Positions 1 to 12,147 of a stretch of 37,704 bases of DNA are shown one piece after another. The notes beneath the pieces were generated by a model, which ran no database searches, had not been told where the DNA came from, and saw nothing but the letters and a program-made list of their open reading frames with translations. Numbering within the stretch: the stretch's first letter is position 1; each line of letters opens with the position of its first letter. Position numbers and translations under genes: made by a program. The DNA is from Acanthamoeba castellanii str. Neff (Eukaryota; Discosea; Longamoebia; Acanthamoebidae), in NCBI RefSeq assembly GCF_000313135.1, contig NW_004457626.1:1-37704 (forward strand), read 5' to 3'.

Positions 1-180
1 TTGTCCAAGGCGTGAGTAATAATAAGACAATGTTGATCCCGCTTTAAAATGCAAGTTACACCTTCACAACCCTCTTCGTCTTCATCTCCTCTCCTTTCTC
101 TTACAATCACACCACACCGGTCGCCCGACACACCACAAACAATCATCGCCGAGTGCTAGAACCTTCTTCTCGCGTCACTA

Positions 181-3119
181 CTACTTGAACTTGACGATGA
201 TGACGGAGATGTTGTCCTGGCTGCCGAAGAGGTACGCGTAGTCCCGCAGCTTCATGCTGGCCTTGAGGATGTCGTCGCTCTCGCTCGCCACGATACGGCA
301 CGCCGCCTCATCCGAAATTACATCCCACACGCCGTCACACGCCTGCATTGGGAAACGCCGTGTGCGGTGAGACCCTGTTTGTTGTGGATGGGAGAAGAGG
401 GTGTTGGGGGGGGGGGCATTACCAGGATGAGGAAGTCCGGAGGGTCCGCGATGTCGATGACGTCAACGTAGGGATCGGCCGAGATGAACGGCTGCAGATC
501 CAAATCGCCAAAGGCCCTGGACACGGCCAGCATGCCCACGACACGGCCGTTGGGCGACACAAAGCCGCCCAGGTTGCGGATGCGTTTCTGTTCGTTGTGG
601 CGCAGTAAGAAAGAGCTGTGAGCACGATAAAGGCCTCAATCGAGCAGCTATGGGCGGTAGTGGTTGGGTTACCTCCTCTTCCGGAAGATCGGGTTTGTGG
701 TCGAGGGAGATGCGCGTCACCTGACCGTCCTTGTAGATGACTGCACGCGAATCTCCAACGTTTGCTACATACATCTTGGTGCCTGTGCGAAAGGAAATTC
801 ATGTGGTGAATTCAACCTGGTGTGTCGTCCGTGTGAAAAGAGAGGGAGAGGACAGGAGTAGAGTACCCAAGCACACAGTCACAACGGCAGTGGTGCCGCT
901 CTTCTTGATGTTGTCGTGCGTCATCTCGCGACTGCATTCAATGAAGGACGCCTGAAGAGCACCAACGCAAGTAACACGAGGTCAGTACGCGCAGCCCATC
1001 ATCGGGGAAATTGACAAGTCGAGAGTACCTTGATGGCCTCGATGACGTCATCCTCGTCAACCAGTCGCTCGGTGCCCTTCACTCCCTTGCTCTTGGCAGT
1101 CTTCTCGGCCTCGGCCCTCGCAGCCTCGAGCGCCTTAAGCTGCTCTTCCAATATGTCGTGGTGGCGCTTGGCCGCGTACTGCGCTGCCTTGTCGCCGCCG
1201 TGGCCATCGAACACCGCCAGATAGTCGTCGGTCTCGTTGCCCCGGTAGCCGCACAGCGTTACCACGGCGTCCTCCATCGTCCATCGTTTGCCCTTCATCT
1301 CGGCCTTGGCAACGCTGTACCTTCCGCTGGTCTTGGACGAAGCAGTCTCGATGGTGAGCGTCTTCTTGGCGAAGAGTTCCGGCGGCAGGGGGAACGAGGG
1401 GTTATCTCCTAGATCTATCTTTTCGAGGAAATTGAGGCTCTTGAGCGTGGGCGGCAGGTAGCACAGCTTGTTGTGGCGGGCGTCGATCAGCTCGAGGCCT
1501 GTCCGTAAGAGCAAGAACATGAGCGAAGCTCAGCACGATTATACATGAATCGCAAAACTTCAGGAAGTGGGTTTACCCTTCATCTCACAGAGAGTCTCAG
1601 GAAGGACTGTGAGTTCGTTGCCAGCAAGGTACAACTCCTTGAGGCACCTCATCTGTCCAATTTCCTTGGGCAATTCGTTGATTCGGTTGCTGCGTGTTTA
1701 CACATACGAATGTGAGAATTACTGCGAGGGTGAGGGGAAAGGAACGAAGCGATCAAGTACCCCGTCAAATGAAGAATCGAAAGCTTGACCAAGGAGGAAA
1801 TGCTAGGATCGATGCGCGTGATCTGATTCCACCCGAGGATCAGGCAGGTAAGCGTCGAGTGGCTCGTCACGTCGCGAGGAAGCTCCGTGAAACGATTGCC
1901 TAAGATTGGTAGAAAGTGAGTTCTCGCACTTAACTGTTGCGGCACGCGTACACTCGACGACGACGCCATTGTGCATACCTCCGAGAAGAAGCTCTTTGAG
2001 TGTGGTAAGCTTCTGAATGCCGGGAGGCAGGTCCTCGAGCATGTTCGCGCCCAGGTTCAGTACCTAGGTTGGTCAGAGGAAGCGATCGAACGTAAGCAAA
2101 GGAGGACAAGTCGATCGAAGGTAGAGCGCATGCGCGGCAAGAGAAAGAGATGAAGAGTGGGTGTTGCAGCGGACCTGAAGGCATTTGAGAGTCCACAACT
2201 CAGGAGGCACGCTGGAGATCTTGTTGTTGGAGAGGTTGAGCCTCTTCAACGCGGGAAGCTCAGCCAGCTCGATGGGCACCTCGGTAATATCGTTCTCGCG
2301 CAGATCTGGCGTTGTGATTTGAATTAATGGCTGTTGGTGCTGACAACGCGGCATCGCGAAAGATGCGCTGGTAAGGGGGGAAGAGATGGAAGGCGTACCG
2401 AGTTCTGTTAAAACTTTAAGATGTTGTATCTGGGCCGGGAGGCGTTTGATTCTGTTGTTGGCGATCGTGAGGCGCGTGACGGCAGCGAGAGCGTCGACGT
2501 TGCGCGGCAGAGCGGCGATGGAATTGTTCTCCAGCAGGAGCTCAGTGAGCGAATCGCAGACGGGAGGCTCGACGAGGTAGTTGTTCTGGAGGTCGAGGCA
2601 GCCCTTAATGGCGCCCAGGCTTGGTGGCAGCTGGGCGATTTGATTGTACTTGAGGCGGAGGTCGCGCAGGTCGGTCAATGCCTCCAGCGATGGGAGGGTC
2701 TTGAGCCGATTGTACTCGAGATTGAGCTTTTGTAGCGCGACGCATCGACCAAGCGAGGCTGGGAGGGTGGTGAGGAAGTTGTGTCTGAGGTTGAGCACTT
2801 GGAGGTTGGTCAGCTGCTCGACCTGGGGCGGGAGGGATTCCAATTCGTTCGAAGAGATGTCGAGGCTCTCGAGCTTGGTCATTTCCCACAGCGACGCGGG
2901 GAGGAACTTGAGCTTGTTGACCGAGAGGTTGAGAATGGTGAGCGTGCTGCTCAGATCGAAGACCTGAATGGGGATGTCGGTCAAGCTGTGCAGAGAGAAA
3001 TCGAGGCGGCCTGTATCACGGCCTCGATCGAGAGCCATCTTCTGGTTTGCATCGAGGGGCGTCGGATCCTCGATGTTGAATTCATCCAAATTAACCTCGT
3101 ACGAGGTCAAATTACCCAT
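181..3119 (-). CDS. Leucine-rich repeat protein with C-terminal PP2C Ser/Thr phosphatase domain
   Basis: Ten exons splice in frame: 3119-2399, 2305-2175, 2063-1979, 1899-1761, 1689-1577, 1498-1029, 951-867, 782-673, 587-423 and 342-181, giving about 726 residues. Residues ~45-440 are a run of roughly 16 LRRs (LxxLxLxxNxLxxLP). Residues ~455-726 form a complete PP2C domain. Visible motifs are GKRWTMED, FDGHGG, VGDSRAV, LDHKP, LAVSRAFGD, ACDGVWDV and DNISVIIV, so the metal-binding Asp residues are present and an active Mg/Mn-dependent phosphatase is expected. The start at 3119 is preferred over an upstream in-frame codon because it begins MGNLTS, which fits the N-myristoylation consensus MGxxxS/T and predicts membrane attachment. 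LRR-PP2C proteins occur in amoebae and resemble animal PHLPP in plan; substrates are unknown. The gene is head-to-head with a kinase gene. A run of G at ~410-418 lies in the last intron. Confidence 0.9.
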
Positions 3120-3655
3120 TTCGCTCCCCAGAAGAATCGATGGACCTGCTTCGTGTCCTGTCAATCCAATTGGAGCTTCTCCCCTCCTTGCGTCTCTGGT
3201 CGAGGCAACAAAGCCAGAGAAATTCAAAAAGAAATGTCGGCCCAACGGTTTCGGGTTGTCTCGCCAAGAGCCAGGACGGCAACACCTTGCTGGTTGCCGA
3301 GGCCTGGCTGATCAGCTCGAGCTTGTTCAGCCAACCTTGCCATCTGGCTGCAGATCAGACGTCCACTTGTCCGGTCGCAGGCGTGCGGTGGCGTTCTTGA
3401 GGTCTGAAGGCGAAGAGCTTCGAAGTGCGGTTCGGCAGTTGCACGGCAGCACCAGTGTTTTAATTCCGGGCGCCCGCAACTTTGCACACAACACAACTAA
3501 CCCAGTACACCCACGATGGAGCGGCTACTGTCTGGAGGCGACGCTGAGTGCAGCGTACAGCGTATGTTGCTCTCATCAAATGCAAGAAACTTCTCCTGTC
3601 ACATTTTCTAGATTTTTTTTAGATTTTCATTCTGATGATGATCTTGCATCTAAGA
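3120..3655. promoter_or_regulatory. Shared intergenic region between divergent phosphatase and kinase genes
   Basis: This ~535-bp stretch separates the start codons of the LRR-PP2C gene (minus) and the CaMK-like kinase gene (plus). It must contain both 5' UTRs and promoters. The right end (3600-3650) is T-rich. Open frames here have no recognisable protein similarity and overlap each other on both strands. No individual promoter element can be named with confidence. Confidence 0.45.
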
Positions 3656-5213
<1,558 letters not shown>

Positions 5214-5438
5214 TCACCTCTGGGCTGTGCCATAAAGACGCTAACATGATCAGCAAGTTGCGGTATCTTCTCCACCCAAACTGCTCGTGCAAGGTGGGTC
5301 CAACGCAGAAGCCTGTTCGGCCGGCTTTTGCCGTTGCGCTTTCTTGTTCGGCTGAACTTGCCACAGAAATGTGCCTGGTAGATTAAATCACGCAGCATTT
5401 TAGTGACACTGCCAAGGTTCTCATAATTGAGCTCAACG
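5214..5438. other. Intergenic spacer between kinase and membrane-protein genes
   Basis: This short same-strand spacer must hold the 3' end of the kinase transcript and the 5' region of the next gene. I see no conserved coding sequence, repeat or clear poly(A) signal in it. Confidence 0.4.
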
Positions 5439-7052
5439 ATGGGCGACATTGAGCCTGCCTCTTACGCCTTCATCCTCTTCTTCCTCTACTGTATACTGGC
5501 GTCCATCGCCACGTTTCAAATCGCCAGAATCGTTTGCTATGGGTGCGCCAACAATTCTTATATTCCATGAGATCGGACCAACTCATGGCATACCCCAATG
5601 CAGGCACAATCTATGGGGTTGGCAATTTGGTTTCCTGGTTCAATGCGTGCCCTTCTCCATCCTACGCGCCATCTTCTTCCTTCTGATTGATGTTCTCGAG
5701 CTGAGCAATATCGCTCTCACCTTCACCATCTACTGGCACGTCCCCCCCGCGTTTCGTTTTCAAGTGTCGCAGGCGCTCACATCCCTTCCTCCACTTCTCG
5801 ATGTTGCTCTTCAGGATTCCCATCAACCTTCAGTTCAGCACCTTTTCTCTCCTCATCTTGTTCTACGCGCACATCTACTATAAGACCGAAAAGCAGTGGG
5901 AGAGCCGGCGGCTGCCCTTCACCTTGATCTTTGCCATCACCAACCTCGCCTACCTCGTGGTCACCATCGGTACGCCGACCTCGGATAACGCCTTTGGTTG
6001 ATGATGGTTCCTTCCTGATGATTCTTGTGGCTTGCCATTGCGCAGTGGCGGTGTCTCTCGTGGCGACGGAGGGCACGCAGGGCGATTGGGAAAACAAGAT
6101 GTGGAACATCGTGTCGGCGATCGGCTTCTTCATGCTCGTCTTCGTGCTCGCCTACTACGGCCTGCGAGTGGCTAGCCTCATGCGCGAGGGCAAGGCCCAG
6201 ATCAGCTTCCAGCCGAAAAAGTCGTCCAACGTGCAGGTGGTCTCGGTGACCGCCGTCATCTTCCTGTTGTTCACCACGCGTGCCATCTTCAACGTGCTCT
6301 CGGCCGTGGACACCATCGGCTTTACCGTCGAAAGCGTAAGCATGGCCTTCCCTTTCCATTTCATCTGTTTCATGACGAAACTCACCCCCTCTTTTTTGTG
6401 TCCTGGTCAGGGGTTGGAGCTGAATGATCTGGGCATGTTTGCGCTCTTCTTCGTCTGGGAGATCGTGCCGACCAGTCTTGTCATTATCCTCTTCTGGCGG
6501 GTGAGTCTCCCTTAGCTTGCACTGAGCAATTGCTCGGCAGCTGACTTTGCGGAACAACAGATACCGAGCCCGAGGCGCCAGCAGGCGCTGCTGCCCAACG
6601 CACAGGCCGTGCCTTTCCTCGTTAGCGCGGTGAACGAGAGTTCGGGCACTTCTCTCACTCTATATTTCCGTGCCTTGTGCTGCGAGTCTGCGTCTCACCA
6701 TCATACTTGTCTTCGTGTGTCGTTGCCACTTGTGCAGAGGATCGTGCAGCATATTCGACCGATACAACGGTCAGAACCTCGCTGTTCGACAACCCACAGA
6801 GATACGACTCAGACGAAGACAGCCCCAACTACAGCGCCTCTCCGCGATTCTACCTGCCGGCCAACTCGCCGTATTCCCCCTACGATACCAACCCCACGCC
6901 GCCCTCGGTATGCTTCTTCACTTCAGTCCCAGACCTGGAACATTCCCTGACCCCGCCGTATCGTTGTTCTTCTGCGTCGTGTTTGCCGGGTGGGTGCTGC
7001 GCAGTACGGGGTGCTCTCGCGAGGCGGGGATTCCGAGCTTAGTTCGAGTTGA
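5439..7052 (+). CDS. Seven-transmembrane protein, THH1/TOM1/TOM3-GPR137-like
   Basis: Exons starting at ATG 5439 encode seven hydrophobic helices. Helix 1 is near residues 8-32 (exon 5439-5542). Helix 2 starts the exon at 5604. Helices 3 and 4 lie in ~5815-5970, helices 5 and 6 in ~6047-6340, and helix 7 in ~6413-6500. The segment LQFSTFSLLILFYAHIYYK in helix 3 and WEIVPTSLVIILFWR in helix 7, followed by a basic IPSPRR, match the pattern of plant TOM1/TOM3 and animal GPR137 proteins (host endomembrane and lysosomal proteins). The cytosolic tail is Ser/Pro/Tyr-rich. The last exon (7005-7052) ends in ELSSS. Splicing in the tail between ~6580 and 6740 is uncertain. Role in trafficking or lysosomal signalling is by family only. 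Confidence 0.75.
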
Positions 7053-7302
7053 GGCCTCGAAACAGCGTCACTTTGTATTTATTGTACTCTTCTACTTCTT
7101 CTTTCCAAAAAGAAATCATCTACTCCTTCATTGCCCAGACTTCCTCTCCTTGCTTGGTGGGGCACCAACACGAACAGGTGCAGCGCAAGCAAGACGTGAA
7201 ATTGCGCGAACATTTTCGCAAGCAAACGACACAAGGGAAGGAAAATCAACAAAAGCTAAAATCGAAGGAAGAAGACGAGGGGTGCCTCAGTCTGAGTGCA
7301 CG
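7053..7302. other. Intergenic spacer before the Vps34 gene
   Basis: This 250-bp spacer presumably contains the 3' UTR of the seven-helix protein and the promoter and 5' UTR of the PI3-kinase gene. The last ~100 bases are purine-rich. No other feature is recognised. Confidence 0.4.
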
Positions 7303-10300
7303 ATGAGCTTGCAGTTTTTCATAAGCAGCGACATCAATCTCCCCGTCGCGATTAAGATGTACCTCTCTCGAACGCAAAACTGCATTGCGCATCTATCATA
7401 TCATGCATCATGTTTCTTGAATTGACCAACTGGTTGGTGCAGCGTGAGCTTCCACAATGTCGTGGTGCCGCCACCGAAGAGCCCCCTGGAAGACCTCTTC
7501 GATTTTCTTGAGGAGCCGCAGCTGCTACGGTTCATCTCTTTCCTCCCTGCAGCCCAAGAGCGCCTCTTTGCCTTCGGCGCCCTGTGGGCTTGCCCTCACC
7601 GCTTTATGAACGCACGCACAGGGAAACGGACGCGCAGGAGGTCTACTTGACCCTTCAGCTCTTGGGCAACAACGGCAAGCCCCTCATCCCTGAAACCACC
7701 GTGCCTCGTATCCAGTACGTGCCTTTCTCAGCCACCGCTGAGTTGTTGCCATGACCATCTCTCCTTCTTGGTAGCGTGTCTCAATGCGAGTGGTTGCCTC
7801 TCTTCCTCCGTTCGTGAACAGTCTGCGCGAGTGGCAGCGCTTGCCCATCAAGTACAGAGACTTGCCACTTTCGGCGCAGGTGGTGCTCAAGATATGGAGC
7901 TGCGTGGCGCCACGCAAGGCCTTTTGCATCGCAGGCGTCTCGTACGGCCTGTTCAACAAGCACCAGTACGTAGCATAGGCGCAACGCGCGCTGTGGTAGT
8001 GGCGCCGCGTCTTACGCTTCGCAACCTGGCAGACAACTACGCAAGGGCAAACACAAGGTGCAGCTTTGGCCGATCAAGGAAAACGATGAATCACTTGACT
8101 ACGTCGCGCCAGGAAAGATCTCTGTGCATGACGACGAACTGTGGCGCATTGAAAAGGTTTGCTCCTCTTGGCGTTCATCAGCTAAAATTTGTAAAACAAA
8201 AGCTTACTGTTTACCATTACAACCATTGACCTGCTCCGCAGCTGGTGCAAGAGTACAAACGAGGCCAGGTCCCCCGAGTCGACTGGCTTGACCAAATCAC
8301 GTTCAAGCAGATCGCGGAGAGGATCAACGCTCAGGTGAGCACCGCCATTACTTGCACAGTTTGTGTCTTTTCTTCTTTTGATTCTAACCAAGGTATGACG
8401 TTCTCGCCACAGTCGGTCATGGACCACAAAGCGCATATGTACATAGAGTTCCCTGCATTCGAGCACACAGTGGTGTTTCACGAGCGGGACAACCCCGGCT
8501 GTGCCAATCAAGCCAACCTCAACTCGGAGACGCCATTCATTGAGGACCGCAGCAACCGCAAGCCGCACCTCTCGGACGCCGCCTCAGCCGCGATCGGTCT
8601 CGCAGCCAACGTCGTCTCCACGGGTACGCGTTGGTGATTAACCAAGCGCGGATGCTGTTTGGACTTTTCTTAAACGGCTTTGGCTTGTGTGCAGGTGCCG
8701 AGCTCAAGTTCACAGTGGTGCACGACCCCGAGGCCCTGCGCAAAGACAATCCAGTCGAGAACAAGTACCTCAAGTTGATGCGTTACAACCGAGGACTCTT
8801 GGACAAAGACCTCAAGCCCGACCAAAAGGAGCGCAACCAGCTCAAGGTTCGTGTGGGATTGGCTGACTATTGGTTGGTCTCGATCCAAGTCTTAACCGAT
8901 GTGTTACGACCTTTTTCGTTCTCCATAGCGAATTCTCAACTACCCTACGACGAAGCAACTCACGGCCGAGGAGAAGGAGTTCTTGTGGAAGTTCCGCTTC
9001 TACCTCAAGAACAACGCAGCGGTACGCTCTAGAGCCATCCCATTTACAAACAACTGAAGGACGCCTGAAGTCTAATTTATTTTACTCTCTGCCATACAGG
9101 CGCTTACCAAGTTTGCTCGCTGTGTGGACTGGAGCCACCGGAAGGAGCGCAAGCAAGCCATGAAGCTAATATCCGAGTGGGAGGTGCGCATACCCTGAGC
9201 GTTCAACTTTCTCTTCATTCTTGTTCTTGTAGTAATTGATGATGAATACGTCGCTCACTTTGCCCAACAGGCCATTGAAGTGGATCACGCACTTGAGCTG
9301 CTTTCGGCGTCCTTCGCTGGCATCAACCCTCTGCGCCGCTATGCCGTGAAGCGCCTGGAGGAGGCCAAGGATGAGGAGCTGCTCTCCTATCTGCTTCAGC
9401 TGGTACAGGCGCTGCGGTACGAAAAAGGCTTCCTATCCGACGAGCAGATCCTGGCTTCGCAAACGGTACACCAACTGAGCCGCTTCTCATATTTGTATGT
9501 TTGCGTTTGGGATCACAGCTGACCTTGCGTTTTGTGTGGTGGCTCGTCTTCAGGAACAACAAATCATCGAGCCGGGATTGCCGACCAAGAAGGTGAGCAG
9601 AACGAGGGACCTTCCAGCTACACTTCGCAGGAAAAAGACTTCTGCAGGCAACGTGGCTGCTAAGCGCTCGCTCACCACCGCTTTGTCGAACATTCGCAAG
9701 GTCTGAACCACAATACCTTTATGCTTTGCGTACGCGAATGATGCCTCTAACAGTTTTGCAATTCTTCTATGCTCAGGAAGAGGAAGGCGCCGCAGGGTCC
9801 ATCAACGGCGGAGTGATGATCTACACCGAGATGCCTCGTCTGGCCCAATTCCTCATCGACAGGTATTTGGCGCCTCTCCTCCGCGACTTTCTCTTGGCTT
9901 TAGACACTTTTCCTGACGGTTCCGTTGCCGCACAGAGCCATGAAGAACCCTAAACTTGCCAACTTCCTCTATTGGTACTTCACGGTTGAGGCCACCCAGG
10001 ACCAAAAGGTGCGCCCATGACCGTGCGCGCTTGCAGAACCGTTTTCACCTGCTAACTGGAATCGCAGCCAACGGCGTACGGGCTCAGCTACAGACGGACA
10101 CTGGACCACTTCATCGCACAGCTGGGCGAGGTACCATCATCATTCGGGCTCACTAATTCGTGTGGGCAGGTGAGTTAACAGCTGTTGCGCTACGTGTATA
10201 TATGTTAAGGTGGAGGACGGGCAGCAGCAACTGCTCTATTTCTCGCGCCAGAAGAAGCTCATCGGTGAACTCATCGAGCTGTACAACCAACTTAAGGCCT

Positions 10301-11968
10301 CGGGAAAGAACGTAAAGCGAAAGGTAAGTGGCACTGGCACCCAAGCAGGCTTTCTGGAGTCCCTTGTTCCTGACTTTCCTCTCGCACCACTTTGTGGCGC
10401 TTAGGTGGAACGGCTGCGAGAGTGGCTGGAAGGCTACCGGTCGTTTGACCCCTTCCCTCATCCACTCAATCCAGACATTATCGTGACTGGCCTGATTCCC
10501 GGTAACACCCCTTCTCCTTCTTATGCAGATTTTCTGCTTACTCTGAGTGGATTCACCGAGCTGATCATTGATGGTAAATCAAACAGAGAAAGCCAGTGTG
10601 TTTGGTAGTGCCATGGCGCCTTTCAAGCTGGTCTTCCGCACCGATACGGGAGGCGAATACTCGGTACGTAACTCATAATTCCTTCAGGTTTTTGTTGTGT
10701 TGGACTCTCCCCAACGGTTGTCATGTCCCTCGCCAGATCATTTTCAAGTGCGGCGACGACCCCAGGCAGGATCAGCTCGTCATCCAACTGATCTCGCTCA
10801 TGGACTCGCTGTTGAAAAAGGTATGTCAAGGCTACGCGAGTCTATTCACGCGACAAAACTAATCGTCTTGCGCGTGTCGTGTACTTTTCGTCCAGGTCAA
10901 ATTCGACCTCAGCCTGACGCCGTACGGCGTGTTGGCCATGTCCTGCAATGAGGGCATGGTGGAGTTCATCCCCTCGGAGCCGCTGAGCAAGGTGCTTGCG
11001 CAATACGGGCGCAATATCCAGAATTTCCTCCGCCAGCACCACGCCGAAGACACCGGTCCGTTCGGCATCGAACGCGAGACACTTGACATCTTCATCAAGA
11101 GCTTGGGTACGCCCTCACACTCACCCACCCGTCGGCCAACCATGATCATTGTCAGCTTACATGGGTCGCTGTGTGCGCGAATTCAACGTTGTCGCCAGCG
11201 GGCTACTGCGTGATAACGTACATCCTGGGAATCGGAGATCGACACAACGACAACTTGATGCTGCGCTCCGAGGGTCATCTGTTCCACATCGATTTCGGAT
11301 TCATATTGGGGGCCGACCCCAAGATCTTCCCTCCGCCGTTCAAGCTCACCTATCAGATGGTGGAGGCCATGGGCGGCGAAGCTTCGGAGGAGTATGAGCA
11401 ATTCAAGGTACTACTACTACCACTACGGAAACATACCTGGGGAGCGCATCAGCGACAGCTGTAGGGGACTCAACAAGGGTTCTTCATTGATTCGTGGTTG
11501 TGGTGGCAATGGTGTCCAACAGTCCTACTGTTGCTCGTGCTTCATCATCCTTCGCAAGAACGCGAATCTCATCCTCAACCTGTTCTCGTTGGTACGTGGC
11601 CTCGACCTTCACCCGAACCATGGCACGGAGAACCAACCTTGGGCATTATCGTGTCTTTTTTTCTTCTCTGCAGATGGTTGATGGTGACATTCCTGGCATT
11701 GCGGACCTTGGCGGCGAGAAGAGCATACTCAAGGTGATCTTCCTCTTCTCTTCACCAACGCAATGTTGTGTGGCCAACGCCAACTCACGCTTGGCCATCG
11801 TTGACATTCGTTCACATCCCCCCAATGTAGGTCCAGGAAAAGTTCATGCTGGACTTGACGGACGAGCAGGCGATCAAGGAGTTCCAGGACCTCATGAAGT
11901 CGGCGGTGGAGAACATGTGGGCGCCCCTCTTCGACAAGGGGCACGACATCGTCCAAAAGTTCAAGTGA
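7303..11968 (+). CDS. vps34: Class III phosphatidylinositol 3-kinase (Vps34 orthologue)
   Basis: This multi-exon gene (about 16 or more exons) encodes the Vps34 domain order. The C2 domain runs from ~7303 to ~8500: an opening strand [24 protein letters not shown] (~7826-7870), and VDWLDQITF (~8278). The PIK helical domain (~8700-9960) includes [15 protein letters not shown] and [16 protein letters not shown]. The lipid-kinase domain follows (~10610-11966), with [15 protein letters not shown], the catalytic GIGDRHNDN (~11230-11256) and HIDFGFILG (~11287-11313). It should phosphorylate phosphatidylinositol to PI3P on endosomes and autophagosomes, normally with Vps15 and Beclin-like partners, which are not in this window. 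The protein ends [20 protein letters not shown] plus Lys, giving the amphipathic C-terminal helix typical of the family. Intron 1 splits the codon after [11 protein letters not shown]. Exon edges around 7540-7620 and 9560-9700 are uncertain; class III identity is firm. Confidence 0.92.
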
Positions 11969-12147
11969 TCTCCTCGGACCGAACTACCTTATTAGTCGAC
12001 AAATAATTTTGCTTTCTTTTTTTCGCGGTCTCGCACTGCAGCGAAATAAAGGGTGGAGCACTTCCTCTTGCCCGGTGCAGCACCAGCAATTTGCAAACGA
12101 GCGTCCGCTGATTCCACCATAGGAGCAAACCACCGGCAACCATCACC
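11969..12147. other. Intergenic spacer between Vps34 and RCC1-BTB genes
   Basis: This 179-bp same-strand spacer contains the 3' UTR of the Vps34 gene, including a canonical AATAAA, then the short upstream region of the RCC1-BTB gene. Confidence 0.45.
12045..12050 (+). promoter_or_regulatory. Candidate poly(A) signal AATAAA for the Vps34 transcript
   Basis: A canonical AATAAA hexamer lies about 77 bases after the Vps34 stop codon. The distance and position are right for a 3'-end signal, but the cleavage site cannot be seen from sequence alone. Confidence 0.4.

Noticed and set aside
2781..3311. Plus-strand 176-codon frame opposite the LRR exon
   Set aside because: The minus strand here encodes a clear run of LRRs. 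The plus-strand product is the mirror of those repeats and extends past the gene start without any family signal.
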